A stretch of DNA of 64,000 bases. Source: Novosphingobium meiothermophilum (lineage in GTDB: Bacteria > Pseudomonadota > Alphaproteobacteria > Sphingomonadales > Sphingomonadaceae). Positions 8,607 through 17,741 of this stretch are shown here, in pieces; the stretch's first letter is position 1, and each line of letters opens with the position of its first letter. Position numbers and translations under genes: made by a program. The stretch lies in NCBI RefSeq assembly GCF_003171715.1, contig NZ_QGHL01000020.1, positions 1-64,000 of the forward strand. The letters are read 5' to 3'. The notes under the pieces were generated by a model, which saw nothing but the letters and a program-made list of their open reading frames with translations, was not told where the DNA came from and searched no databases.

Positions 8607-9109
8607 AGCCTCCGGCCACGAGAAAGCTGCTGCCTCTGGTGGCGCTGGTGCTTTCAGGCACGGCTACGGCGCGCGACAGTCTGGGAATATTCGGCAACTG
8701 GGGCGCCTTTCGCGATCCGGCGGTGCCGCGCTGCTATGCCATTGCCATGGCCGAAAAGGCGGTCGCGCGCGAACAGGCGTTCCAGCCCTATTTCACCGTG
8801 GGATACTGGCCCAGGCGCGGCATACGCGGCGCGGTGCATGTGCGACTGGCACGGCGGCTGGCGGCCGGATCGAAGGTCATCGTCTCGTTCCCGGAAGCCA
8901 ACTTTGCCCTGAAAACCGGTCAGGCCGACGCATGGCCTGCCGATCAGACCGCGAATGCCGGAATACTCGCCCAGATGCGCAGCGCAAAGTCGATGGTGGT
9001 CATCGCGCGCGGTGCGGATGGCAGCACCTTCCGCGACCGCTTTACCCTGGCAGGAGCGGCCTCGGCGCTTGATGCCGCGGCACTGGGATGCGCCGGCAAC
9101 ACCGGCTGA
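8603..9109 (+). CDS. exported protein, IalB-like (tentative)
   Basis: Predicted periplasmic protein of 168 residues starting at GTG 8603, which overlaps the DUF4169 stop codon. Residues 1-23 form a signal peptide (KLLPLVALVLSGTATARD). The mature part begins DSLGIFGNWGAFRDPAVPRC and ends FTLAGAASALDAAALGC, so its two cysteines (near residues 44 and 164) could form a disulfide. The pattern of a W-x(n)-C start, an AW-D segment and a final LAGxxxAxxxxxxxC recalls the invasion-associated locus B family, but the match is from memory and weak. The function is unknown. It is the last gene of the greB group and converges on uvrA with 12 bases between the stops. Confidence 0.75.
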   Translation: MKPPATRKLLPLVALVLSGTATARDSLGIFGNWGAFRDPAVPRCYAIAMAEKAVAREQAFQPYFTVGYWPRRGIRGAVHVRLARRLAAGSKVIVSFPEANFALKTGQADAWPADQTANAGILAQMRSAKSMVVIARGADGSTFRDRFTLAGAASALDAAALGCAGNTG

Positions 9110-9121
9110 AACCGGCCGCCG

Positions 9122-12043
9122 TCAGCGTTGCAACAGCGGCGCAAGGTAGCGACCGGTGAAGCTGCGGGGGTTTGCCGCCACCTGCTCCGGCGTGCCTTCG
9201 GCCACGATCTCGCCGCCGCGCACGCCGCCTTCGGGACCAAGATCGATGATCCAGTCGGCCGTCTTGATGACATCGAGATTGTGCTCGATCACCACCACAC
9301 TGTTGCCCTGCTCCACAAGCCGGTGAAGGACCTCAAGCAGCTTGCGCACATCTTCGAAGTGCAGGCCCGTGGTGGGCTCATCAAGAATGTAGAGCGTCTG
9401 CCCGGTCGAGCGGCGAGCCAGTTCCTTGGCCAGTTTCACACGCTGCGCCTCGCCGCCTGAAAGCGTGGTGGCCTGCTGGCCGACCTTGACATAGCCCAGC
9501 CCCACTTCGTTGAGCATGTGCATCCGCTCGCGGATCGGGGGCACGGCCTTGAAGAACTCCTCCGCATCCTCGATCGTCATGTCGAGCACGTCGGCAATGG
9601 AGTGGCCCTTGAACTTCACTTCCAGCGTTTCGCGGTTGTAGCGCTTGCCGTCACACTCTTCGCAGGTGACATAGACATCAGGCAGGAAGTGCATCTCGAT
9701 CTTGATGAGCCCGTCGCCCTGACACTTCTCGCACCGCCCGCCCTTGACGTTGAAGCTGAACCGGCCCGCCTTGTAGCCTCGCGCCGCGCTCTCCGGCAGA
9801 CCGGCAAACCAGTCACGGATCAGGGTGAAGGCACCGGTATAGGTGGCCGGGTTCGAGCGCGGGGTGCGTCCGATGGGCGACTGGTCGATCTCGATCACCT
9901 TGTCGCAATGCTCAAGGCCAGTGACGCGATCATGCGCGCCCGCGATGACCCGCGCCCCGTTGAGCGTGCGGGCCGCCACCGCGTGCAGGGTGTCGATCGT
10001 GAAGCTCGACTTTCCTGATCCGGAAACACCGGTCACGCAGGTGAATGTGCCAAGCGGCACCTTGGCGCTGACATTCTTCAGGTTGTTGGCCCGCGCGCCT
10101 TCCACGCTGATGTGAAGGCCGTTGCCGGGGCGGCGCTGTTTCGGAACCTCGATCCTGCGCGCGCCGGTGAGATACTGGCCGGTCAGGCTGTCCGGGTTGT
10201 CGAGAATGTCCTGCAAGCGTCCCTGCGCCACGATCTGGCCGCCATGGACGCCCGCCCCTGGCCCCAGATCGACCACGTGATCGGCGGCGCGGATGGCGTC
10301 TTCGTCATGCTCGACCACGATGACGGTATTGCCCAGATCACGCAGCCGCTTCAGCGTTTCAAGGAGACGGTCATTGTCGCGCTGGTGCAGGCCGATGGAC
10401 GGTTCATCAAGCACATAGAGCACGCCCGAAAGGCCCGAACCGATCTGGCTGGCAAGGCGGATGCGCTGGCTTTCCCCGCCCGAAAGCGTGCCGGACGTGC
10501 GATCGAGATTGAGGTAATCAAGCCCGACGTTGTTGAGAAAGCCGAGGCGCTCGTTGATTTCCTTGAGGATGGCGCGCGCAATCTGGCTCTGCTGCGGCGT
10601 GAGTTTTGCATCCAGTGCACCGAACCATTCGACTGCCGAGGCGACCGACAGGCGCGTGATGGCGGAAATGTCGCTTCCCGCGACTTTCACCGAAAGGGCT
10701 TCGGGCTTGAGCCGCCTGCCCTCGCAGGTTTCGCAGGGCTGCGCCGTCTGGAACTTCGACAGTTCCTCGCGCATCCAGGCGCTTTCGGTCTGCAACATGC
10801 GGCGGTTGAGATTGCCGATCACGCCTTCGAAGGCCTTCTGGACGGTATAGGACTTCTTGCCGTCGATGAAGGTAAGCGGAACCGCCTTGCCGCCGGTGCC
10901 ATAGAGGATGACGACCTTCACTTCGGACGGCAGCTTGTCCCACGGCGTATCAAGGCTGAACCCGAAATGCGCGGCAAGACTTGCCAGAACCTGCATGTAA
11001 TAGGGTGAAGGCGGATTGCTCTTCGCCCAAGGCACAATCGCGCCCTGCTTGAGCGAGAGATGCTCGTTCGGGACCACCAGTTGGGGATCGAACAGCAGCT
11101 TTTCACCCAGACCATCGCAGGCGGGGCATGCTCCCTGCGGCGCGTTGAACGAGAACAGGCGAGGTTCGAGCGCGTCGATGGTGAAGCCGCTGACAGGGCA
11201 TGCGAACTTTTCCGAGAAGACGATGCGGTTGGCTGCAAGACCGGTTCGCTTCATCGCCCCCTTCTTGCCACTGGCTTCGGTCTCATCCTCGCGTCCCGGC
11301 ACCACGCCATCGGCCAGATCGACATAGGCCAGCCCATCGGCAAGTTTGAGCGCCTGTTCGAAGCTGTCGGCGAGGCGTGTCTGGATGCCGTCACGCACGG
11401 CGATGCGGTCAACCACCACTTCGATGTCGTGCTTGAGCTTCTTGTCGAGCGCCGGAGCCTCCTCGATCGGCATGATCTCGCCGTTGATGCGCACGCGGGT
11501 GTAACCGGCCTTCTGCCATTCGGCGAGTTCGCGGCGGTATTCGCCCTTGCGGCCGCGCACCACGGGGGCAAGCAGATAGGCGCGGGTGCCTTCGGGCAGG
11601 GCCATGACGCGGTCCACCATCTGGCTGATGGTCTGCGCCGAGATCGGCTCTCCGGTGGCGGGGCTGTAGGGCACGCCGATGCGCGCCCAGAGCAGGCGCA
11701 TGTAATCGTAGATCTCCGTCACCGTGGCCACGGTGGAACGCGGGTTGCGGCTGGTGGTCTTCTGCTCGATCGAAATGGCGGGCGAGAGCCCGTCGATATG
11801 CTCGACATCGGGCTTCTGCATCATTTCAAGGAACTGGCGCGCATAGGCGGAAAGCGATTCCACATAGCGCCGCTGCCCTTCGGCGTAGATCGTGTCGAAG
11901 GCGAGGCTGGACTTGCCCGAACCGGAAAGGCCGGTGATGACGATCAGGCTGTCACGGGGCAGATCGATGTCGATTCCCTTGAGATTGTGCTCACGCGCGC
12001 CGCGGACCGAGATCTTGGGAACCGAAGTGGTGGAAAGAGACAT
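9122..12043 (-). CDS. uvrA: excinuclease ABC subunit UvrA
   Basis: DNA damage recognition ATPase of nucleotide excision repair, 973 residues, working with UvrB and UvrC. Two ABC modules are complete: the first Walker A is GLSGSGKSS (38-46) with an LSGGE signature in [15 protein letters not shown], the second GVSGSGKSS with [14 protein letters not shown] and Walker [14 protein letters not shown]. The second zinc module is intact (CEKCQGDG to CEECDGKRY). In the first zinc finger the usual CPxCG reads CPVSG, so one of four cysteine ligands is serine; I recall the same in other alphaproteobacteria, so this is probably lineage-specific, not damage. A perfect LexA site lies 11 bases before the ATG, showing SOS control. 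Confidence 0.97.
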   Translation of the reverse strand: MSLSTTSVPKISVRGAREHNLKGIDIDLPRDSLIVITGLSGSGKSSLAFDTIYAEGQRRYVESLSAYARQFLEMMQKPDVEHIDGLSPAISIEQKTTSRNPRSTVATVTEIYDYMRLLWARIGVPYSPATGEPISAQTISQMVDRVMALPEGTRAYLLAPVVRGRKGEYRRELAEWQKAGYTRVRINGEIMPIEEAPALDKKLKHDIEVVVDRIAVRDGIQTRLADSFEQALKLADGLAYVDLADGVVPGREDETEASGKKGAMKRTGLAANRIVFSEKFACPVSGFTIDALEPRLFSFNAPQGACPACDGLGEKLLFDPQLVVPNEHLSLKQGAIVPWAKSNPPSPYYMQVLASLAAHFGFSLDTPWDKLPSEVKVVILYGTGGKAVPLTFIDGKKSYTVQKAFEGVIGNLNRRMLQTESAWMREELSKFQTAQPCETCEGRRLKPEALSVKVAGSDISAITRLSVASAVEWFGALDAKLTPQQSQIARAILKEINERLGFLNNVGLDYLNLDRTSGTLSGGESQRIRLASQIGSGLSGVLYVLDEPSIGLHQRDNDRLLETLKRLRDLGNTVIVVEHDEDAIRAADHVVDLGPGAGVHGGQIVAQGRLQDILDNPDSLTGQYLTGARRIEVPKQRRPGNGLHISVEGARANNLKNVSAKVPLGTFTCVTGVSGSGKSSFTIDTLHAVAARTLNGARVIAGAHDRVTGLEHCDKVIEIDQSPIGRTPRSNPATYTGAFTLIRDWFAGLPESAARGYKAGRFSFNVKGGRCEKCQGDGLIKIEMHFLPDVYVTCEECDGKRYNRETLEVKFKGHSIADVLDMTIEDAEEFFKAVPPIRERMHMLNEVGLGYVKVGQQATTLSGGEAQRVKLAKELARRSTGQTLYILDEPTTGLHFEDVRKLLEVLHRLVEQGNSVVVIEHNLDVIKTADWIIDLGPEGGVRGGEIVAEGTPEQVAANPRSFTGRYLAPLLQR

Positions 12044-12053
12044 GCGCGGATGT

Positions 12054-12068
12054 GTTCCATATTTGTTC
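12054..12068 (-). promoter_or_regulatory. LexA (SOS) box of uvrA
   Basis: GTTC at 12054-12057 and GTTC at 12065-12068, separated by seven bases (CATATTT), exactly match the alphaproteobacterial LexA consensus GTTC-N7-GTTC (GAAC-N7-GAAC on the uvrA strand). It ends 11 bases before the uvrA start, so LexA bound here would block initiation or early elongation. Confidence 0.85.
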
Positions 12069-12287
12069 GATTATCGCAAGACCCCTGCCCCGCGCCCCCG
12101 CGCATGTGGGGAGGACGGGCGCGGCGCGCAATACGGGCTTTGGGGGATGAAGGCGGCGCTTGCGCCCTCGTGCCGCAAAAGGGGCGAACATAAAAAGACG
12201 CCGGGATTGTCGGATGCATACAATTGTCTGTTGCCGAATGTTGCCATAAGGGGCGCAGGCAAAAGGAAATGCTGGTTGTCCGGTTCA

Positions 12288-12500
12288 ATGGTCATGCAGA
12301 CGCCTGAAAGGCACGAGGCCGATAAGCCGTTTGTGGCGGAACGCAGCCTGTTCTGCCGCAGCGAAGCCCGTCCCGTCGCGCGCCCTGTCATATCCGATGC
12401 GCTGCGTGAACGCTTTGCCGCATTCTTTGCCGCCGATTTCGCAGCCGCCATGACAGAGCATCAGACAGACGAGGAAACACCTCCGGCACTGGCCGTCTGA
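12288..12500 (+). CDS. possible small protein divergent from uvrA
   Basis: An open frame of 70 residues beginning MVMQTPERHEADKPF and ending in an acidic tail (TEHQTDEETPPALAV). The middle segment SDALRERFAAFFAADFAAAM is amphipathic and helix-forming. Start choice is between ATG at 12288 and ATG at 12294; the only purine-rich stretch upstream (AAAAGGAAA at 12261-12269) is about 20 bases away, so translation is uncertain. No family is recognised. It lies alone between divergent uvrA and convergent btuD; the 244 bases before it also hold the uvrA SOS box. It may be a real lineage-specific gene or a chance frame. Confidence 0.4.
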   Translation: MVMQTPERHEADKPFVAERSLFCRSEARPVARPVISDALRERFAAFFAADFAAAMTEHQTDEETPPALAV

Positions 12501-12534
12501 TCGCGGGCGCTTCCTGAACCCAGGTTCTTTCGCC

Positions 12535-13266
12535 TCAAAATGCAAGAGCGCGGTGGCCGGGATCGCCCAGCCAGCGCGCATCAAGGTTCCAGACACGCGC
12601 GATCACTTCTTCCGACAAGGCGGCTTGCGGCGCCCCTTGCGCGGCAATGCCGCCCCGGTCGAGCACCACTACATGATCGGCATGGTTCATCGCCAGCGCC
12701 AGGTCATGCACGACAAGCACAACGCCGCGCCCGTCCTGCGCCAACTTGCGGAAATGGCGGATCAGGCCGCGTTGGTGCGCCAGATCGAGCGCGGCCAGCG
12801 GTTCGTCGGCAAGGATCCATTGCGGCTGCGTGGCGAGGACGCGGGCAAGCAAGGCGCGGGCGCGCTCTCCTCCCGAAAGCGTGGACAACGGACGGTCGGC
12901 CAGAGCGGAAAGGCCAAGGGTTCCAAGAACCTCATCCACGATGTCCGCGTCTTGCGCCGCAGGCGTGCGGTGCGGCAGACGGCCCAGCGCGGCAAGCGTG
13001 CGCACCGAGAGATTCCATGCAACTTCGGCCGATTGCGGCAGATAGCCGATGCGGCGGGCGCGTTCCTGTGGCGTCAGATCGGTCAGCGGCTGGCTGGCGA
13101 GCGTGACTGTGCCGCTGGCGGGCGCGATGAGGCCCGCCAGCGCGCCCACCAGCGTGGACTTGCCCGCGCCATTCGGCCCGCAGATGGCCGTGACCCGCCC
13201 CGACCGCAATTGCGCGGTGACATTGTTGAGACGCCCCCTGACACCAAGACCCAACGCTTCGAGCAT
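12535..13266 (-). CDS. btuD: cobalamin ABC transporter ATPase BtuD
   Basis: Cytosolic ATPase of 243 residues energising vitamin B12 import. Walker A is CGPNGAGKST near residue 30, the ABC signature LSGGERARALLARVLA, Walker B ILADEPLAALD, and the H-loop histidine lies in VVLVVHDLALAMNHAD. The family (FecE/BtuD) also serves iron siderophores and haem, but the cobalamin riboswitch at the head of this operon points to B12. The ATG at 13266 overlaps the btuC stop codon (TGATG). The open frame runs further upstream inside btuC, but that extension is antisense-like and lacks family similarity. It is the last gene of the operon. Confidence 0.9.
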   Translation of the reverse strand: MLEALGLGVRGRLNNVTAQLRSGRVTAICGPNGAGKSTLVGALAGLIAPASGTVTLASQPLTDLTPQERARRIGYLPQSAEVAWNLSVRTLAALGRLPHRTPAAQDADIVDEVLGTLGLSALADRPLSTLSGGERARALLARVLATQPQWILADEPLAALDLAHQRGLIRHFRKLAQDGRGVVLVVHDLALAMNHADHVVVLDRGGIAAQGAPQAALSEEVIARVWNLDARWLGDPGHRALAF

Positions 13267-14228
13267 CAGCCGATCTTCCGCCGCATTCCGAGCAGGAGAC
13301 GCAGAAAGAAGGGCGCTCCGGCGAGGCTGAGGGCAATGCCAAGGCGCAGTTCGCCCCCTTTGAGGGGCATGATCCGGCACAGGCAATCGGCAACCAGCAG
13401 CAGCAGCGCCCCGGCCAGCGCGCTGGGCAGCAGCGTGGAGGAAGGACGCTGATCGGTGAAGGGGCGCACCATGTGGGGGACCATCAGGCCGACGAAGCCG
13501 ATCATGCCAGCTACCGCCACGCCGCTGCCGACGATCAGGCCGATGGCCGCGATCATCAGCCATAACAGGCGCGCCGGATCGACGCCGAGCGAGCGGGCCG
13601 CCGCCTCGCCAAGGGCCAGAGCATCGAGCGCTGGCGCCGCGCGCCAGAGCAGTGCGAGGCCGACAAGCGTGAACGGGGCGGCAATGCGCACTTCGTGCCA
13701 GCCACGGTCAGCCAGCGCGCCCATAAGCCAGGTGACGATTTCCGACAGGGCAAAGGGATTGGGCGACAGGCTGATGGCAAGACTGGTCAGCGCACCGGCA
13801 AGGCTGGCCACCATCATGCCCGCCAGCGTGAACAGGGCGATGCTCCCCGCCCTGCCCGCGATCAGGGCGAGCAGGCCCATGGCACCGCTCGCACCGAGAA
13901 GGGCGAACAGCGGCAGGGTGAAAGCCTGCGCCTGATAGCCTGTGTAGAACGAGAGAACCGCGCCGAGTGCGGCAGCCGGAGCTATGCCGAAAAGGCCCGG
14001 ATCGGCCAGCGGATTGCGCAGGTATCCCTGCATGGCCGCGCCCGCAGCCCCCAACCCCGCCCCCAGCACCAGCGCCAGAACGGCACGCGGCAGGCGCAGT
14101 TCCATGAGGATGGCCGGCGCATTGGGCAACGGGGGGCTGAAAGGACTGATCCAGACCTGCCCGGCCAGAAGCGAGAGAGGAAAAGCAAGCGCAAGGGCCG
14201 CAAGCAGGATCCAGACCGGGCGGGTCAT
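13266..14228 (-). CDS. btuC: cobalamin ABC transporter permease BtuC
   Basis: Inner membrane permease of 320 residues, FecCD/BtuC family, with about ten transmembrane segments. Family motifs are visible: LPRAVLALVLGAGLGAAGAAMQ near the N-terminus, NPLADPGLFGIAPAAALGA, and GMIGFVGLMVPHMVRPF ahead of the coupling helix. It would form a dimer with two BtuD subunits and receive cobalamin from the periplasmic BtuF. Its ATG overlaps the btuF stop (ATGA) and its TGA overlaps the btuD ATG, so translation is chained. Siderophore permeases share the fold; the cobalamin assignment comes from the riboswitch. Confidence 0.9.
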   Translation of the reverse strand: MTRPVWILLAALALAFPLSLLAGQVWISPFSPPLPNAPAILMELRLPRAVLALVLGAGLGAAGAAMQGYLRNPLADPGLFGIAPAAALGAVLSFYTGYQAQAFTLPLFALLGASGAMGLLALIAGRAGSIALFTLAGMMVASLAGALTSLAISLSPNPFALSEIVTWLMGALADRGWHEVRIAAPFTLVGLALLWRAAPALDALALGEAAARSLGVDPARLLWLMIAAIGLIVGSGVAVAGMIGFVGLMVPHMVRPFTDQRPSSTLLPSALAGALLLLVADCLCRIMPLKGGELRLGIALSLAGAPFFLRLLLGMRRKIG

Positions 14229-15361
14229 CGAGCCGTCACCGGGGAGCCGTTGCGGCGCGTTCCCGCTGCATTCCCGCTGACAGAAGTGCTTCCCGCCGTT
14301 CCGGGCAAAGTCTGGTTGCGCACGGCCGCCAGCCTGCCCGCCGCGGCAATCAGCGTAGGACCGCCGCAGTAGAGGAGATTGGCAGGGAAGGAGACACGGC
14401 GCGTCGCTCCAAGCGCCGCAAGCGCGGGATGCGACAGAACCCGGTCATCCCCGCCGATGCCCGATGCTTGGCCGGTCTCCGCGCTATGCCCCGCCACGAG
14501 GATCAGGGCCGGAGGATCGGCCAGCATCCTTTCGAGCGGCAGGAGATCGGCCTGGCCCAGCCCGCGGTCAGCGGCGAAATTGGAAAAGCCGGTGCGGCGA
14601 AGAAGATCGGCGATCAGCGTATCATCACCGGGAACCATCCCGCCCGATTGCCAGACGACCGCAGGGATCGGTCGCGCGCCCGCTGGCGGTGCGGCGGCGG
14701 CAAGCGCAGCCTGAATGCGGCCGATCAGTGCCTCACCCCTTGCCGATTGGCCGGCAAGCGCTGCGATCTGGCGGATCTGGGCATAGTTCTGCTCGATCGT
14801 CGAGGCCATGCCGATGCGTTCGAGCCGCACGCCAAGGTGGCGGTAGGCGCTGGCCGAGGCAGGGTCGGTAAAAGTGCTGCCCAGCACCAGTGTGGGCTTC
14901 AGCGCCAACACCTCTTCCACCGTGCCGCGCGTTGCGGAAAATCGGCGGGCCTTTGCCGCGCTCATCGAGGACGAGCGCAGGTCATGGCTATAGTGCGAAA
15001 TGGCCAGAACCTGCGCCGGATCGGCAACTTCGGCTAGGATCGCATCGGTGCAGGGGTTGAGGCTGACGATCGTGGGCTGCGCCAGACCGCTGCCAGCCGA
15101 GCCGGATGAGCCATGGCCGGAAAGTTGGCCAAAGAACGGGGAGGTGGCGCTGCTCTGGGGGATGCAGCTGGCGGTGAGGAACGCTGCGAGAGCGACCACC
15201 CCCCGCCCCGCTCCCTTGCGGAAGCGGGGTTGCCGGGCTGCCTTTCGCGATGGCGGGAAGGCAGTGCCCCCGGTGCTTTCGCGCGCGCCTCGCACTAAGC
15301 CGCCGGTATCCCCGCCAGCGCGGGCCGACCATGCGGGGCGAAGGGGCGCGCCAGTGGTCAT
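14225..15361 (-). CDS. btuF: cobalamin-binding periplasmic protein BtuF
   Basis: Periplasmic binding protein of the BtuF/FepB cluster. The mature domain starts near QPTIVSLNPCTDAILAEV, followed by AISHYSHD and the connecting helix region EEVLALKPTLVLGS, then WQSGGMVPGDDTLIADLL in the second lobe. I place the start at the ATG at 15361, which overlaps the btuB stop (TGATG) and gives 378 residues. That leaves about 50 Arg/Gly/Pro-rich residues before the hydrophobic stretch VVALAAFLTASC, an unusual signal arrangement. A GTG just before that stretch, after AAGGGAG, is an alternative start but would give a very short signal. A GC-rich palindrome at 15206-15229 lies inside this N-terminal segment and may have been inserted. 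Confidence 0.85.
   Translation of the reverse strand: MTTGAPLRPAWSARAGGDTGGLVRGARESTGGTAFPPSRKAARQPRFRKGAGRGVVALAAFLTASCIPQSSATSPFFGQLSGHGSSGSAGSGLAQPTIVSLNPCTDAILAEVADPAQVLAISHYSHDLRSSSMSAAKARRFSATRGTVEEVLALKPTLVLGSTFTDPASASAYRHLGVRLERIGMASTIEQNYAQIRQIAALAGQSARGEALIGRIQAALAAAAPPAGARPIPAVVWQSGGMVPGDDTLIADLLRRTGFSNFAADRGLGQADLLPLERMLADPPALILVAGHSAETGQASGIGGDDRVLSHPALAALGATRRVSFPANLLYCGGPTLIAAAGRLAAVRNQTLPGTAGSTSVSGNAAGTRRNGSPVTAR
15206..15229 (-). repeat. 24-bp GC palindrome inside btuF
   Basis: Two 10-base arms (CCCCGCTTCC and GGGAGCGGGG read on the minus strand) pair with one G-U wobble around a GCAA loop, a GNRA tetraloop. I recall similar palindromes between genes in sphingomonads, but this one lies in the 5' coding part of btuF, where it encodes the basic residues before the signal hydrophobic core. 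In the operon mRNA it would form a very stable hairpin. No second copy was noticed in the window. Confidence 0.7.
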
Positions 15362-17259
15362 CAGTAACGCGCGCGTATGCCGATGAAGGCGCTGCGCCCC
15401 CACGTGCCGTAGCCTGCCACGGTCTGATAGACCTCATCAGTCAGGTTCTCGACGCGGCCGTAGATTTCGACCCGATCTGTCAGCGGGAAGCTGGCACGCA
15501 GTGTTGCCAGTGCATAGCCATCAAGACGGATGGTGTTGGCGGCATTGTCGAAGCTGTCGGAGACAAGGCGCATATCCGCTCCCAGCGCCAGACCGGCAAG
15601 CGGGGTTGTCCAGTCGGCCGAAAGAGTCAGCGCATGAGCCGGACGGCGCGGCAGATCCTTGCCGAAACTGGCAGTGCCGGACGTGCGGTTCTCGGTCTCA
15701 AGATAGGTATAGGCGGCCTGCACGTGCAGATTTTCGGTCGGCCGCGCGCCGAGTTCAGCCTCGACACCCTGCGCCCTTGCAAGTCCGATGTTGTCATAAA
15801 GACCGAACGGGCGGTCGGCGCAGCGGTTCAGGCTGGCGCAGGAAACGAATGCGATGAGATTGCGGCTGTCGCGCCGGAACACGGTGACGGCGGCATGCAG
15901 GTTGCCATACGGCGCGCCCCATTCCAGCCCCGCATCATAGCTGCGGGCGCGTTCGGGCTGGAGCGCGGCATTGCCATAGATTGAAAGCAGGTTGAACAGC
16001 GTGGGGGCGCGGAAACCCTCGCCATAGGAAGCGCGCAGGCGCAGATCCTGCATCAGGGCGAACGAGCCATTCGCACCGAACGTCCATGCCGTGCCGAAAC
16101 GGCTGTGGTCATCAACACGAAGCCCCGCGGCAAGGCTGGCCCCGTCCCTGCTCCAGCCGAGCAGGGCATGGCCGCTGGTGAGATTGGCCTTTGCTTCTAC
16201 ATCGAACGTGCTGGAAAAGCGGGTCCATTCGCTGTCCGCACCGAAATCAAGGGTAAACCCGGATGGCAGGGCAAGGCGCCCCGTGAGGTCCGCCCGCTCC
16301 GAGCGGCCTGTGTAACCATAGGACGGGCTGACTGCGGCGGCATTCGCGAAATAATCGCGCGCGGTGTCGGCAATGGCAAAGCCTGTGTTGATCGTCAGCC
16401 CTTGCGAGACATAACGCAGACCCGCGCGGCCCGAAGTCTGCCTGGTTTCCTGCTGATCGGGCGTGTCGCCAAAGCTGAAGGTGGGCGGAGCGAACCCGTC
16501 GATGCCGATGCGGCTGTCGGCGTGGCGGGCCGTCGCCACGATGGCGAGACTGTCGGTCAGGTTCACCCGGCCGCGCCCGCCGATGCGCCACTGGCGGAAC
16601 CCGTCGCGTTCAGTGCCGACAGCGGCGGCAGACACGCCGTCGGTGCGACTGTAACCGCCATTGAGCGCGAGCGCTGCGCGGTCCGAGGCGATGCCTGCGG
16701 CGGCATCGGCCGTCCAGCTTTCGTTCGCGCCATATTCGGCGCTGGCTTCAACCCCATGAAGCTCGCGCGACTGGATGGCGATCACCCCGCCAATCGCCGC
16801 GCTGCCCCAGACGACCGAGTTGGAACCGCGCAACACGTCGATACGCTCGATGCCGCCGGATGTGACCGTGCCGAAATCGAATCCTCCCGACGGAGCCGAG
16901 ACGTCTTCCACGCGGACGCCATCGACAAGGACAAGCACCTGTTCCGCGTCCGAGCCGCGCAGACGCACGCCGGTGAAGCTGCCGGGGCCGCCATTGCGTG
17001 TCAGCGTGAGGCCGGGGATGCGTTCGAGCACGCGGGTAATGTCAGGCCCCTGGATCGACCGGATTTCGTCCGCCGTGATGACAGTCACGGGCTGGCCGAG
17101 ATCGCTCAGCAGCGTCTGGCTGCCAGTGGCGATGACGGTGATCGCATCGGCGCGGGTATTGTCGGGGGCGGCCGTGCCATCGGCGCCTTGCGCAAGCGCG
17201 GGGCCGGCAGCGGCAGACAGGGCGGCAAGGGCAGAAACGGAAAGCAGATACGTCTTCAC
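15361..17259 (-). CDS. btuB: TonB-dependent cobalamin receptor BtuB
   Basis: Outer membrane beta-barrel of 632 residues importing cobalamin with energy from TonB. The signal peptide is TYLLSVSALAALSAAAGPALA; the TonB-box-like segment is DAITVIATGS; the plug carries LLSDLGQPVTVITADEIRS, IPGLTLTRNGGPGSFTGVRLRG and VLVLVDGVRVED, the BtuB plug sequence pattern. The barrel ends in aromatic IGIRARY, with the last-residue aromatic expected for BAM recognition. I start at GTG 17259, which has GGAG nine bases upstream and begins the signal peptide directly; the ATG 13 codons earlier gives an unlikely N-terminus. The cobalamin riboswitch in its leader makes the substrate assignment firm. Confidence 0.93.
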   Translation of the reverse strand: MKTYLLSVSALAALSAAAGPALAQGADGTAAPDNTRADAITVIATGSQTLLSDLGQPVTVITADEIRSIQGPDITRVLERIPGLTLTRNGGPGSFTGVRLRGSDAEQVLVLVDGVRVEDVSAPSGGFDFGTVTSGGIERIDVLRGSNSVVWGSAAIGGVIAIQSRELHGVEASAEYGANESWTADAAAGIASDRAALALNGGYSRTDGVSAAAVGTERDGFRQWRIGGRGRVNLTDSLAIVATARHADSRIGIDGFAPPTFSFGDTPDQQETRQTSGRAGLRYVSQGLTINTGFAIADTARDYFANAAAVSPSYGYTGRSERADLTGRLALPSGFTLDFGADSEWTRFSSTFDVEAKANLTSGHALLGWSRDGASLAAGLRVDDHSRFGTAWTFGANGSFALMQDLRLRASYGEGFRAPTLFNLLSIYGNAALQPERARSYDAGLEWGAPYGNLHAAVTVFRRDSRNLIAFVSCASLNRCADRPFGLYDNIGLARAQGVEAELGARPTENLHVQAAYTYLETENRTSGTASFGKDLPRRPAHALTLSADWTTPLAGLALGADMRLVSDSFDNAANTIRLDGYALATLRASFPLTDRVEIYGRVENLTDEVYQTVAGYGTWGRSAFIGIRARY

Positions 17260-17380
17260 GGAACACAACTCCGGCCACGAACGGTTGACGCCGTTCATGG
17301 CGAGAGGTGCGCTGGGCCTTCGTAATGGCGCGCCTCGTCGCGTGCGCCCGGTACACCCCGCCCGGCCGCGGAACGACTAC

Positions 17381-17555
17381 CATCGGCAGGTCTCCTGGCT
17401 TCCGGGTCATCGCAGGTTGTCCGCCTTCCCAGCACGGGCAAGCCGCGCCAGTGGCATGAATGGACAACGCGCTATCCGGTTACAGTTGCGGGGGCAGCGC
17501 CGGATTTGAACCGGCTTCCCTCTTAGCCCGTGTTACCGGGCACCGTTGGCGTCTG
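17381..17555 (-). ncRNA. cobalamin riboswitch
   Basis: Read on the minus strand, this leader holds the conserved blocks of the adenosylcobalamin riboswitch in order: ACGGTGCCCGG, then AAGAGGGAAG, then CTGCCCCCGCAACTGTAA, then GCCACTG, then GCTGGGAAGGCGG, and finally GAAGCCAGGAGACCTGCC (the B12 box). About 120 bases separate it from the btuB GTG, enough for an expression platform. The expected behaviour is to shut off the btuB-btuF-btuC-btuD operon when cobalamin is plentiful. The outer boundaries are approximate. Confidence 0.95.
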
Positions 17556-17741
17556 GCGTGGCAATAACCGCAAGTTCGCATCGCGACAAGGCCGCTCATG
17601 CACTTTGGTGCAGGATCGTCCGCCTCGGTTAACCGGATCGCAGGGCAATGTGCCGCATCGGGACAGGCGCAAATGCGCTGATGCGAGCGCAGCAGCAAAG
17701 GACTAGCGCAAGACAGGAGCAACAGGATTTTCGCTGCCGCC

